A stretch of 64,000 nt of DNA from positions 4,264,390 to 4,328,389 of the forward strand of contig CM038926.1 of NCBI GenBank assembly GCA_021904315.1, in the 5' to 3' direction. Numbering within the stretch: position 1 is the first letter of the stretch; each line of letters begins with the position of its first letter. A program made the position numbers and the translations under genes. The notes below the pieces were generated by a model. It saw nothing but the letters and a program-made list of their open reading frames with translations. It was not told where the DNA came from and did no database searches. Below, one piece after another: positions 19,469-30,819 of the stretch. The stretch comes from Sphagnum magellanicum. Its lineage: Eukaryota; Streptophyta; Sphagnopsida; Sphagnales; Sphagnaceae.

Positions 19469-22400
19469 ATGGCATCCTTTGAGGGAGAGAGCACTAGAGT
19501 CATTGACAAGTTCAATGGGGAGAACTTCAACCTTTGGAAGTTCAAGATGGAGATGGTGTTGGCCTCCATGGACCTTTGGGAGATTGTTGACGGGTCTGAG
19601 GAGGCTCCACCATCCAATGCGGACCCCAAAGTCATCAAGGAGTACCAACGACGCGCAAAGAAGGCCATGTCCATCATTGGCATCAACTTGGTTGATAGTC
19701 AACTTCACCACATCAAGAGGTGCAAGGGACCAGCGGAGGCATGGAACACACTTTGCAACATCCATGAGACGCGGAGCTTGTCTAACATCCTCTTCATTCG
19801 CCGCAAGTTCTTCACGTGCAAGATGCAAGAAGGAGAGGACCTTCTAGAGCACATCAACAAGGTCAAGGCACTTGCGGATCAACTTGCTTGCTTGGAGGTG
19901 CCCGTGAGGGATGAAGATGTTGTGATGACCTTGCTTGAGAGCTTGCCACCCTCCTACGAATACCTAATCACCGCCTTGGAGACCTTGCCCATGCAAAACC
20001 TCACCATGGAATTTGTGACCGCACGATTGATGCATGAAGTGTCCAAGCGGAAGGAGAAGGAGCCGCAAGGTGAGGATGCGGCGATGGTGATGCAAGGAAG
20101 AGGAGGGACCACATCCACACGCAAAGACACCAAGACATGTTACTATTGTGGCAAACCAGGCCACATTGCACGATTTTGCTTCAAGGCCAAGAACAACAAC
20201 AAAGAGAAAGAGAGTGCCAACAAAGCCAAGGACAATGATGACTATGCCTTTGCAACAAAGGATGGAGACAATTGCACGGCCATATGCAAGTGGATCATGG
20301 ACTCGGGAGCCACCAAGCATATGACCCCTCATAGAGCCGCATTTGACACGTATGAGGTAATTCCAAAACGCAATGTGCATATGGGTGATGATAGCATTGT
20401 TGAGGCAATTGGAATGGGGTCCATCCTTGTGGAAATGATGGTGAAAGGGCGAACCAAGAGGATTAGGATCAAGGACGTGCTCCATGTGCCAAAATTGCAT
20501 GCCAACTTGCTTTCCGTGAGCAAAATCTTGTCAAGTGGGTGCAAAGTGCAATTCAACATGAATGAATGCATTGTGAGGGCCTTTGATGGAGAGGTGATTA
20601 CAATAGCACTACGTGAAGGCAACTTGTATCAAGTGACCTTCAACAAGGTGTGTGACATGAATGTGGCCAACGTGGCCCAAACTTCAACAATTGATGGTGC
20701 ATTGGAGCTTTGGCATCGTCGCCTGGGTCATTTGAACATCAAAGGTGTGCATGCGCTCCAAAACATGGTGAGTGGTATGAACCTTGGAAACATGCCCTGC
20801 CCTACATCTTCATTTCTTTGTGAAGGGTGCATTGAGGGAAAACAACATCGCAAACCATTTCCAAGCGATGGAGGGATGCGTGCCACCAAGCCCTTGGAGA
20901 TTGTGCATTCGGATGTATGTGGCCCCATGAGGACCACATCCTTGGGTGGTGCAAAGTACTTTGTGACGTACATTGATGACTTTTCAAGGAAGGTATGGGT
21001 GTACTTGTTGAAGTCCAAAGGGGAGTGCTTCGAGAAGTTCAAGGAATTCAAGGCACTTGTGGAGACACAATCAGAACACAAGATCAAGGTGTTTCGGTCG
21101 GACAATGGAGGGGAGTACATTTCCAAGGGATTCCAGAGCTTCTTGAAGACACACGGCATCGAGAAGCAAACCTCCACACCATATAGGCCTCAACAAAATG
21201 GAGTGGCGGAACGTGCAAACCGCACCCTTGTGGAGATGGCCAGGAGCATGCTTCATGCTCAAAACCTCAATAAGTCACTTTGGGCGGAAGCGGTGGTGAA
21301 TGCGGCCTACACAAGGAATCGATGTCCATCAAGAGCATTGCCATCCATCACACCCGAGGAAGCATGGAGTGGGGAAAAGCCTTGCATTTCACACATGCGT
21401 GTGTTTGGATGCATTGCATATGCCATGGTGCCGGACGAGAAGAGGGGTAAGCTTGATGCAAAGGGCACAAAATGCTTGTTTCTTGGGTATTGTGAAGGCA
21501 CCAAGGCATATAGGCTCATGTGTGTGCAATCCAAGAAAATCATCAAGTGTAGGGATGTTGAGTTCATGGAGGATAGCACTAATGTGGGCAATGATTTGGA
21601 AATGCGTCCAAGTGGGAGAAATGAGACCCCTAATGTGGTGATTATGGACACATCTTCCAAATCGCCCTATGTGGATAATGATGAGGGCGCAAGTGATGCC
21701 AAAGAGTATCCAAGCAATCAAGAGGCACCGCCAACCCCAACACCATCTAAGGATGCAAGCACAAGTGATGAAGAAGATGGGCAGCCCTCGGAGGAGCGTA
21801 GGTACCCCTTGAGGGAGCGACGACCGCTTGGAGAATGGTGGAAGAACCACATCCTACCCCAACAAGATGTGGAACGTGCTAATGTTGCTTGTCTTGATGA
21901 TCCATTGAATTTGTGTGATGCAATGCGTTCGGAGGATGCAAGCAAGTGGGAGGCGGCCATGCAAGAGGAGTATGGCTCACTCATGGCCAATGGCACATGG
22001 GAGTTGGTCCCTCTTCCAAAGGATCGCAAAAGTGTGGGATGCAAGTGGGTGTTTCGCACCAAAAGGGATGCATCAGGCCATATCGTGAGGCACAAGGCAA
22101 GGTTGGTGGCCAAGGGGTATTCTCAAGTTGAAGGTGTGGACTTCAAGGAGACATTTGCCCCGGTGGCCAAGTTCACAACCATTAGATGCATTCTTGCAAT
22201 TGGAGCCGCCATGGACTTGGACATCCACCAAATGGACGTGAAGACCGCATTCTTGAATGGAGAATTGGAGGAGGACATCTACATGGACCAACCCCAAGGA
22301 TTCGTGCAAGATGGCAAGGAGGACCTGGTGTGTAAGTTGAAGAAGTCCTTGTACGGGCTCAAGCAATCACCAAGAGCATGGTACCAACGCATTGACATGT

Positions 22401-23563
22401 TCTTCACCCACGAAGGCTTTTCTAGGAGCCAAGCGGACCATTCGTTGTACATCAAGCGAACGGGTGAGTACTTGTTGATAGTGATAATCTATGTGGATGA
22501 TTTGATCATCTTAGCAAGCAATGGGAACATTTTGAAGTGGTTGAAGTCAAGGCTTGAAAATGAATTTGAGATGAGTGATCTTGGAGAGTTGCACTATTGC
22601 CTTGGTGTGGAGTTTGAGAGAGACCGTGCCAACCACACCATAACCATGAGCCAAAGCAAGTACATTGAGGAGGTGCTCAAGCGCTTCAACATGGAGGAAT
22701 GCAAGCCCATTGGAACTCCACTTGATGTGAATTCCAAGCTCTTGAAGCTCACGGAGGAGGAGTTTCAAGGCATTCAAGAGGAGATGCAAGGCATTCCATA
22801 CAAGGCGGCGGTGGGATCATTGATGTATGCCATGGTGGGCACACGGCCTGATCTTGCATTCCCGGTGAGCATGGTGAGTCAATTCATGTCAAGGGCTGGT
22901 CCTTCCCATTGGATGGCGGTGAAACGCATCATGCGATACTTGAAGGGCACTATGGACTTGAAATTGTGCCTTGGAGGCAACGAGGTTAGTTTGAAGGGAT
23001 ATTGTGATGCCGATTGGGGTGGAGATGCAAATGAGCGGCGTTCCACCACCGGGTACGTGTTCTTTGTTGGAGTGGGAGCCATCTCATGGAATTGCAAGAG
23101 GCAACCTACAATTGCCTTGTCTACCACGGAGGCCGAATACATGGCCACTAGTCAATGCACCAAGGAGGCCATATGGTTGAGGAAGTTGATGGCGGATGTG
23201 GGACTTGTGCAAGATGGAGCAACAATCATCATGTGTGACAATCAAGGATGCATTGCACTTGCAAAGAACCCTACACACCACTCTCGCACAAAGCACATTG
23301 ACATACAACACCACTTCATTCGAGAGAAGTTGGAGAGTGGAGAAATAGGCCTGAAGTATTGCCCAACTCAAGATATGGTGGCGGATGTGTTGACAAAGGC
23401 ATTGGCAAAGGAGCGACATCAAAACCTTACAAGAAGCATGGGATTGAGAGTCTTAGATTACTTGCAAAGTGGGAGTGTTGAAGATTATGATGTAGATGTT
23501 AGAAACATTAGAAATGGTGTGGTAGATATTAGAAACAATGTGGTAGTTAAGTGTTGCAAGTAA
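19469..23563 (+). CDS. A4 gag-pol polyprotein (1364 aa), intact
   Basis: Complete copia polyprotein. Zinc knuckle C224, C227, H232, C237. Protease D278-S-G. Integrase zinc ligands H416, H421, C451, C454 and catalytic D482, D545, E581 (exact DD35E spacing). Reverse transcriptase D923 and YVDD 1008-1011. RNase H D1180, E1221 and D1257 regions. The last 29 codons are encoded inside the 3' LTR, after the frame has passed through the polypurine tract. It is nearly identical to A3 and A5; private changes shared with A1 include VEMMVKG for VEVMVKG. No feature suggests loss of function. Confidence 0.97.
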   Translation: MASFEGESTRVIDKFNGENFNLWKFKMEMVLASMDLWEIVDGSEEAPPSNADPKVIKEYQRRAKKAMSIIGINLVDSQLHHIKRCKGPAEAWNTLCNIHETRSLSNILFIRRKFFTCKMQEGEDLLEHINKVKALADQLACLEVPVRDEDVVMTLLESLPPSYEYLITALETLPMQNLTMEFVTARLMHEVSKRKEKEPQGEDAAMVMQGRGGTTSTRKDTKTCYYCGKPGHIARFCFKAKNNNKEKESANKAKDNDDYAFATKDGDNCTAICKWIMDSGATKHMTPHRAAFDTYEVIPKRNVHMGDDSIVEAIGMGSILVEMMVKGRTKRIRIKDVLHVPKLHANLLSVSKILSSGCKVQFNMNECIVRAFDGEVITIALREGNLYQVTFNKVCDMNVANVAQTSTIDGALELWHRRLGHLNIKGVHALQNMVSGMNLGNMPCPTSSFLCEGCIEGKQHRKPFPSDGGMRATKPLEIVHSDVCGPMRTTSLGGAKYFVTYIDDFSRKVWVYLLKSKGECFEKFKEFKALVETQSEHKIKVFRSDNGGEYISKGFQSFLKTHGIEKQTSTPYRPQQNGVAERANRTLVEMARSMLHAQNLNKSLWAEAVVNAAYTRNRCPSRALPSITPEEAWSGEKPCISHMRVFGCIAYAMVPDEKRGKLDAKGTKCLFLGYCEGTKAYRLMCVQSKKIIKCRDVEFMEDSTNVGNDLEMRPSGRNETPNVVIMDTSSKSPYVDNDEGASDAKEYPSNQEAPPTPTPSKDASTSDEEDGQPSEERRYPLRERRPLGEWWKNHILPQQDVERANVACLDDPLNLCDAMRSEDASKWEAAMQEEYGSLMANGTWELVPLPKDRKSVGCKWVFRTKRDASGHIVRHKARLVAKGYSQVEGVDFKETFAPVAKFTTIRCILAIGAAMDLDIHQMDVKTAFLNGELEEDIYMDQPQGFVQDGKEDLVCKLKKSLYGLKQSPRAWYQRIDMFFTHEGFSRSQADHSLYIKRTGEYLLIVIIYVDDLIILASNGNILKWLKSRLENEFEMSDLGELHYCLGVEFERDRANHTITMSQSKYIEEVLKRFNMEECKPIGTPLDVNSKLLKLTEEEFQGIQEEMQGIPYKAAVGSLMYAMVGTRPDLAFPVSMVSQFMSRAGPSHWMAVKRIMRYLKGTMDLKLCLGGNEVSLKGYCDADWGGDANERRSTTGYVFFVGVGAISWNCKRQPTIALSTTEAEYMATSQCTKEAIWLRKLMADVGLVQDGATIIMCDNQGCIALAKNPTHHSRTKHIDIQHHFIREKLESGEIGLKYCPTQDMVADVLTKALAKERHQNLTRSMGLRVLDYLQSGSVEDYDVDVRNIRNGVVDIRNNVVVKCCK
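23464..23475 (+). other. A4 polypurine tract
   Basis: GCAAAGTGGGAG ends directly at the first base of the 3' LTR. It is also translated, as part of LQSGS in the polyprotein tail. Confidence 0.85.
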
Positions 23564-23793
23564 TCAAAGACATAGGTAGATTTGAAATATGTAAGTACCA
23601 CGAACATGTTAGAATAAGGAGGGATTTATCCCATATGGTTTGTCAATGTAGTGGTACATGGAAGGGAATAAAGAGCAAGGCTGGAGGGGAGTTGGATATC
23701 TCACTCCAAGCATTGTTCACATACTTGTGTGTCTTATGTGCTTGTAATTGCGCAATCTCTCCTCTGATCCTATTGTTCTTCAATACTTCAATA
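23476..23793 (+). repeat. A4 3' LTR
   Basis: 318 bp, identical by eye to 18360-18677. ATTCT follows. AATAAA lies at 23667-23672. Confidence 0.96.
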
Positions 23794-23895
23794 ATTCTTG
23801 GTGCGGGAATGTTATGGAAGCCCAAAGAAGCAAAAATTTTAACGAATTTTATAGATCAACCAGTGAACATTGGTAAACATTCGCGCACCAAGAAT
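23794..23895. repeat. Imperfect inverted repeat, 20-bp arms
   Basis: Arms 23794-23813 (ATTCTTGGTGCGGGAATGTT) and 23876-23895 pair with one mismatch across a 62-bp spacer. The left arm starts at the A4 junction. When the A1 flank is joined in front, the pairing extends by two more bases. It lies inside the decayed gene U1. Confidence 0.8.
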
Positions 23896-26360
23896 GTTTT
23901 GACAAGGTGCTTTACCAAGAATTTTCAAGAATTTTAAAGTGCAAAATGAAGAATGTCATTACTATGGAATTGCATAACTTTTTCCATTGATAAATTATGT
24001 GTTTGTATAGCTTTTCATTCCTTTCATACTTCTTGCAGATCTTCCCAATATCTTTCTAGATAATGTCTTGAACTACATCCCACCATAAGTTTGCATCTTT
24101 TCCCTCCATTGATAGTGCCTTAAGTTTTACCTAAAGCAAAGTATTTTGCTTCTTGAATTCTTTTTTTTTTGTAAAGACAATATCATAATTGAAAGGTTTT
24201 TTCTTCTGAGTCTCCTCCAAAAGTTTATTTAACTTTTCATCAAAGGCCATCTGCTTCTGCAAATTCTTATCCATCTATGCATGCCTTTGGTCAACCTACC
24301 TTTGTACCTCATTTTTAACTTGATATGCATTAACATTATCCACTATGAGCTCCTCCACTTCCTTTTGTTGTTTTAAGAATTTTTTTCCATGTGCTTGTAA
24401 TCCTTCTAATGTTTGTTATATTTTATACTCAAAATATCCTTTTTTGCTTTTAAACCCCAATAATTGGAATTTGCTTCCTTTAAGTTGCATGCAAGGAATC
24501 TCTTTCCATTTTGATGTTCTCCAAATCCTTGTTTTGCTTCTGTATGTTATCAATCTTTTGTCTAGTTGCCTAAAGTTATGCTAATACCTTACTATTTTCA
24601 TTATTTTTATCCTACAATTTTGCTTTAAGCTTCTTCTCCTTCTCCAAAGCTCCCTGAAGATTTTGAACAAATCTATCCTTATCCATTATAATCTGCTTGT
24701 TCTTGATCTCCAAATCAGAAAGTTTAAGCAAAATACTTGTCATCTATACATTGTATTTTGCTACCTATTTAAACATAATAATAATTCTTTTGTGCTCATC
24801 CAATTTTGGTTCTAGCCCTTGCATAGACCTTAGTGTATTAAACCTAGGAGTCTAACCTTTAAAACTTGTACCTAATGATTCTAAACTCATGTGTGCAGTC
24901 TAGACCTCCAAGTACATTCATTTTTGGTGCAGAACTTGGTCTTGAAGGCTACATACCTTCATTATTCTATGGTGATAGAACACATTGCTGAACTTCTAGT
25001 GGACTGTGATCAAAATCCTATATTTGTTCCTCTACTAATTGGTCCTTGAGACCTTGGTTCCTTTTTGGGCAATCTTTAATACTCCTACCCATCAACCCTC
25101 TACTCTTGCTTGGGATAAATTAGTAATCTTGGATTAAACTTAAGAGATATGGATTTCTCCTTTTGTCTCTGATTTTGCTATTGTTGTCTTTTCAACAATT
25201 TTGTTGCTTGTTGCAAATCAATATTGCCTCTCATTGCAATATCCTCTTTTGTAGAGTTTTTCTCTCCTCATCATCATTAGATTCAAACATCATAATTGCT
25301 CTTCTGTTTGTCCTAGTCTTTGGCTGTTTTTCTTTTTTAGGAGAGATGTGCATAGGGTTGATAGGCCTTTTGTTCTTAATGAACCTCTCCCTTAGACAAT
25401 CTTTTCTTCTTTTGTGTTCTTGAGGTTGCTTTCTTTGTTTCTTCCCCTCTTGTGATTTTGCCCCTTCTAATGGAAACCACTTTTGAAATAGAACTTCAAG
25501 GACTATGGCAAAATGGCATACATCCTTTTTTGGTTTTCTTTTGGTTGTTCTTTCAATCATATTTTTTCTAACACTTCTCCCATCTAATCAATTCTTTAAC
25601 CAATTGATAATACATAATGGCAGCCCAATTAACAAACTTTCAATGACATGCCCTTGAGATCATCATAGCATGCTTATTGCTAAAATACTTCACCTTATCC
25701 TTTTGGTAAATAATTAACATAATGGCAACAATTCTATTAGCATACTCTGACTTCATCTTTTTCACAACCCACGTTTCATTTGTGTTATAAATATCAGGAA
25801 CTTTATCTACTATTTTTGCCAATGTTACTCTAGTATAAGACATTTCTACTCGGTTTGCCTTTGTTTCTCCTGTATGGTAGATTCTAAAAACTTTTGCCAA
25901 CACATGATCGTCTATTATTCTTTGCTCCTCACCCAACATAACCTTGATTCTATTATGTTTAGGATCCAACTTCCAATTGTTCAAAAATTCAACAAGAATG
26001 TTGTGGCGAAGTGTCTTCCATTCAATCTCAAATAGGCCTACCAATTTAACTTTATTTAACACAGGCTCTCTCTTCCTCTCCAGAGTAAGTCTAAAGCAAA
26101 TTGTTATTCAAATTTCCATTATAATTATGCTTTGTTGGAGTAAAGACATACCTAATCTCATCATCTTGATGATGAATACACAATTTCTTCCCATGCAGAT
26201 TTACAACCATTGCTTGTTGACTTGTTCTCTTTATGCATTTCTTGTTGGGAATATGAACTCTCTCTGGAATATGTTCCTAAGTATGCTCCTTGATGTAATG
26301 GTGATTACTACTATTGTTATAAATTGTCCTCTTGGTGGTCTTCCTCGGAATCTGAAATAG
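23794..26360 (-). pseudogene. Decayed gene U1 (unrecognised, coiled-coil and basic parts)
   Basis: Coding-like on the minus strand, with many stops and frameshifts. Reading leftwards there is a 140-codon open stretch (26062 to 25640) with FEIEWKTLRHNILVEFLNNW and VFRIYHTGETKANRVEMSY. A lysine/arginine-rich part follows (25560-25231), then a coiled-coil-like part (about 24400-24160, LNKLLEETQKKKP), then LWASITFPHQ at the A4 junction. The expected continuation is at 2964. Stops are often TAG between residues typical of a coiled coil. The family is not recognised; it may be a host gene or a transposon-associated ORF. Confidence 0.55.
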
Positions 26361-27300
26361 AAATGGGAACGACTTGCTCATTAGGACCTACATGTCTTCT
26401 AGGCTTTCTAAAGCTATATCTCCTCAATGTTCACTTACAATTTTATTTTATTTTTTTAATTTCTTCAAAAGCTCTCTCAAATTTGGATATTAAAGAAGAT
26501 TTTTGAAAAGAAAAATAATAATAAATTAAAGAAGAAAAAGGCAAACCTCTTTATGGAAACCTAGATTGTAAAGGCAAAATGTTTGTAAATTTCCACCACT
26601 GTTTCAACTTTCTTGCTCCTCTTTCAACTTCTGCAACTTCTCTCTAGACTATCTTTACAATTTCTCCACAAGACTTTCTTCAGCAGTCATTCTGGAAACC
26701 AAAAAAAATTGGAACATGCTTGTAGAAAATGAAAACAAAGAGTCAATGTAATGTTTGTTGCCTTTTGAAGTGTTATCACCTCATTTCATGAAGTGGTATT
26801 TCACTTTTTGTTTTAAGGCCAATGTTTTAATGATTTGTATTTTATTTACATTGTTTCACATCTATCGGTTTCCATTTAAATTCATATTAACACCAACATG
26901 GGCTATAGTAAATACTTGTTGATTAAAAAATTATGTGGACGTGGCATTGGGTAATTTTGATGACATCTCTAAATCTGATGACTTGGTGCTGTCTACATTA
27001 CAAATCCCCTATAACCTATGTTGAGTCATCATATTAACATTTTTTTTTAATGTCATTAATTTATTTACCCCACAATCCAGTAATTGTGAATATGCATAAT
27101 CATGGTTTGAGTATTTGTTCATAACCTACTAACTTATTAGATTTACTAGGGTTTCTTTTAATACTACTATCTGATCAGTCCCAACGGTCTTTGTTTTTCC
27201 CTATACTTTTGACTTTTCATTAGATCATTCTTCCATGTTTTTTTCATTTAGAAATTGTAAAGACTGCTAATCCTCTAAACTCTGAATTCCCTTCAATATT
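26361..27300. other. AT-rich spacer
   Basis: No gene, tRNA or convincing LTR seen. It should hold the 3' end of the gypsy remnant G1, but no LTR boundary could be placed. Confidence 0.5.
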
Positions 27301-27322
27301 TGATCCGCATATGTGTATGGTT

Positions 27323-28480
27323 TCAACTTATTAACATTGACCAATATTGGGTTTGGTTCAACATTGTTAACAAAAACAAGAATAAAAATATTATTGGGTA
27401 AACAATAATGTACCTTGAATGGACCAAACTATATTCTCTTAAATTTGTCCATATGTGTTTTTTCTCCCATGGGAAACCATACAACATAATTCCAAATTGG
27501 AACTTTTTCTTAGTATTTTTCTGTTGACTCCACATAAATCTACTCCACTAGTTGGCTCCCACATTGTTACAAGCTTCAATTTTTTTCTCTTGTAACTTTT
27601 CCAATTTTGTAATTCTAGTTGTTAGCACTCTGGTTGGTTCTACATCTATGTGGTTCCCAGTGATAGTCGGCAGAACATATTCTATTGGCATTAAAGGATG
27701 CAAACCATAGACTAACTTATAAGGTGTATAACCTATTGCCACCTTATAAGCAATCCTATATGAAAACAAAAATATAGAAAAATGTTCATCCCAATTTGTT
27801 CTTTTCTCATTAACCAACTTGGTCAATAATCTACCAATGATTTTGTTAATAAACTATGCTTGTCCATTTCCTTGTGGATAATTTGTAGTAGAATTAACAT
27901 GCTTCAACAAAAACTATTTTATCTAATGTTTTAATGTGTCATTAATGAAATGTATTCCTTGATTTATAACTATGGTCAATGGACATCCAAATTTGGTCAA
28001 AATATATTCATATAGGAATTTGGCTATAACTATTACAATATTGGTTTTAAGTGTCTTTGCCTCTACCCACTTGGTTGCATAATTTGTAGCTACCAATGTA
28101 TTTTTTTCTTTTTAATCTTCCTGTTGGTTTGATTGGACCTATAAAATCTAGACCCCACTTCATAAAAGGTTCCTATGGAAGTGTTGTTACCAACTTGGTT
28201 AGGCTTTTTGTTTTTAGTCCTTTAATTTTTTGACAACTATCATAACTTCTGCAAAAATCATGAGTATCGTTGAACAAAATTGGCCACCAATATCTTGCAT
28301 CCAAAATTTTCTTTGTAGTAATATCTATAGCAAAATGTCCTCTAGCCACTCTTCATGTAGTTCCTTTAGGACAATTTGTGCTTATGAGGTGGTCAAACAT
28401 CTACACATCATGTTTTCTTATCCCACTTTATACATAATTCCCTCTTTTAGAGTAAAAGGTTCTACTTTCTAACCAACTTT
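27323..28480 (-). pseudogene. G1 integrase, decayed
   Basis: Zinc-domain remnant (LDARYWWPILF, then CRSYDSCQKIKG, 28460-28230). Core remnant with GLDFIGPIKP (about 28170-28130). C-terminal part with GYTPYKLVYGLHPLMPIEY (27826-27548). A GPY/F-type tail follows (FGPFKVH, then NPILVNVNKLKPY, about 27440-27320). The tail needs a frame change. The domain order identifies Ty3/gypsy rather than copia. Confidence 0.82.
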
Positions 28481-28535
28481 TATTTCTGAGCTAGGTTTAG
28501 AGTTTTTGGCATTTGACCCATCTTTAAATAAGTTT

Positions 28536-29760
28536 TCACTTCCTGCATCCAATAGGTTTTACAAAAAATAATGACGTATCCACAATCTGATTTGGGATGA
28601 CCAATGGTTCTGAATTATCTAGCAATCTGGATAAAACATCAATAACTACATGTGTTCTACTAAGTTTGTAGACTACTGTGAACTCATACTCTAAGAATAG
28701 CAACAACCATCTTGTTATCCTTCCCCACACACGTGGTTTGTTGACCAAGTACACCAAAGCCCTATGGTCAACATAAAACATAAACTTGTTTCCCAATAGA
28801 AAATGTTTGAACTTATGCAAAACATAAACCCTTACTAAGGCTTCTCTTTCTATGGTAGTATAACTATATTCTGCTTTATTGAGCGGTTTGAAGGCATATA
28901 CTATAGGCTAATCATACTTACCAGTTGGGTTATGTGCCAACATTGTACCTACTACCAACAATGATGCATTAATGTGCACATGAAACTCCATTTGCCAATT
29001 TAGAGGTATTAAAATTAGTGCTTCCATGTACTTTTTCTTGATCTGATCCCAAGCTTCTTGACACTTTGTGGTCCAAATAAAGGGTTCCATTTTCCTCATC
29101 AACTTGGTAATTATGCCATGATAAAAGCAAATTTTTTAATGAAACATTTATAAAACGAAGCCATACCATTAAAGACTTGAATCTGTTATGGGTTTATAGA
29201 AACTAACATATTCATTATTGCCTGAACCTTCTTAAGGTTTGGTATTTTTCTTTCCTTGGAAACTATGAACCCTAAAATCAATCCTGAAAATACCATAAAG
29301 GCACATTTCTCTAGATTGAAAAGATTATATATTCTCTATAGTTTTGAAAGCAAAGTCTAAGCTTCAATAAATGACTCTCCATATCACTATAAACTATGAA
29401 GTCATCCAAAAATAGCTTCATGAACTGGTTTAAGTACTTTTTGAAAGCCCTACTAATTGCTCTCTAAAAAGTTGATGGCCCATTATTGACACCAAATCAC
29501 ATTACCATCAATATAAAAGCTCTCTAATATGTTACAAAAGATTTTTTGTACCTATCTTTAGGGGCTATAAAAATATGATGGTATCTTAAATATCCATCTA
29601 GAAATGAATAAGCTTCATACCCCGCTCCAATGTTTAGTACTTCATTAGAAGATGGCAAACGATAAGGATTTTTTTTGGTTGCATTATTCAACTTTTTAAA
29701 ATCCACACAAATTTTCAATTTTCCATTCTTCTCAAACACTACCATTATGGGTGATAACCA
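28536..29760 (-). pseudogene. G1 reverse transcriptase and RNase H, decayed
   Basis: RT begins at MVVFEKNGKLKICVDFKKLN (29745) and continues through SFLDGYLRYHHI, FGVNNGPSTF and LFLDDFIVYSD. RNase H follows with REALVRVYVLHKFKHFLLG and FYVDHRAL. Stops include TAG where the family has Q (TF-Q-RA and YD-Q-PI) and TAG where W is usual (TY-W). One stretch near 29200 is badly scrambled. Confidence 0.85.
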
Positions 29761-30493
29761 TGTAACCTCCTTTACTAGTTGTGAATCTAGTTGCTAATAA
29801 TTTGTTGATGTCTTGTTTAATAGCTACAACATAATTAAAGTTCAATCTATACCTTGCTTGATGTGTTGGTGGTATTGAGGTATCCAACTCAAATATGTGT
29901 TGAACTAATTATGGAGGTATGCCTTTCAAACCTTTGTAAAGCAAACACATCCTTGAATTCCTTAGGTAACATTTGAAGCTCCTTAATCTTCTCCTTTGTT
30001 AATTGTGAATTAACCTTGATGTATTATGGATTTGCTTCTGTACCAAAATTCAGCTTATCAAGTTATTGTTCCTCAGTCAAAGTCTAACTTACTATCTAAA
30101 TATTTTGTACCTATATTTTTGTTCGTGTTTCATCCACTTGAATATCATCCTAGCTATGATGGTAATAGGTTTCTAGATAAACCTGGTCTTCTAATGAAAC
30201 TTCTGCTTTGACACAAAAGTCTTTTGTTTTCACTATTGAAAGCACCAATTTTATAGTTATTTGTTATGATGTCCTTTATTTTGAATCAGATGTGTTCTTA
30301 TATGTTACCTTGAACATTAATGACATTGTTACCTTAATCATGTGTAACCTTTGCATCTCTTAGCCAAGGTCCTCTTAGCAACATAAAATAGTTCTAATCT
30401 ACCACACTATTTTTCAAAACAGTAAATGTGGTTATATATGGAATACCATGTATGTGAATTTTCAAATTCCCAATAATTCATTTGACCTATACT

Positions 30494-30748
30494 CTAATTT
30501 GCCATTCTAAGGTGGTATGGAATTGGTCTTGGTTTTGGTAAACCTAACTTTGTTCTAAGGGTTTTTGTTATAATGCTCACACTTGCTCCTTCATCTATCA
30601 AAACATCCCCAACAATGGTCTTCCCCATTTGTACTTGGATAACTACCATTTGGTTATCTACCTCTATAGCTATTATGTTTAGTTTAAAATGTGTCTCAAC
30701 CATTGTGGCTACACTATGTTTTGATATTTGTTTAGTAATTATATTCAA
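30494..30748 (-). pseudogene. G1 aspartic protease, decayed
   Basis: An 84-codon open stretch with VLIDEGASVSIITKTLRTKLGL, matching a retropepsin core in which the D-T/S-G triad now reads D-E-G. It lies between gag and RT, as expected. Confidence 0.75.
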
Positions 30749-30819
30749 ATTTTTTAGCTTCAGTTTCTACAACATATACTTTTAAAGATTTGGTGTTATC
30801 TTTAGTAATTGACCTAACC

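Larger units (their letters stand above)
18360..23793 (+). mobile_element. Copia family A, element A4 (structurally complete, 5434 bp)
   Basis: Two 318-bp LTRs that read as identical, primer-binding site, leader, an open 1364-codon gag-pol frame and polypurine tract, all in + orientation. The flanks do not match (AAAGG on the left, ATTCT on the right), although A3 and A5 have perfect duplications. The right flank matches the 5' flank of A1. A4 and A1 share private variants. The two ends of A4 therefore probably came from two different insertions. Confidence 0.95.

Noticed and set aside
18360..23793. A4 as a simple insertion into family B
   Set aside because: The flanks differ, no B sequence follows on the right, and the right flank pairs with A1 instead.
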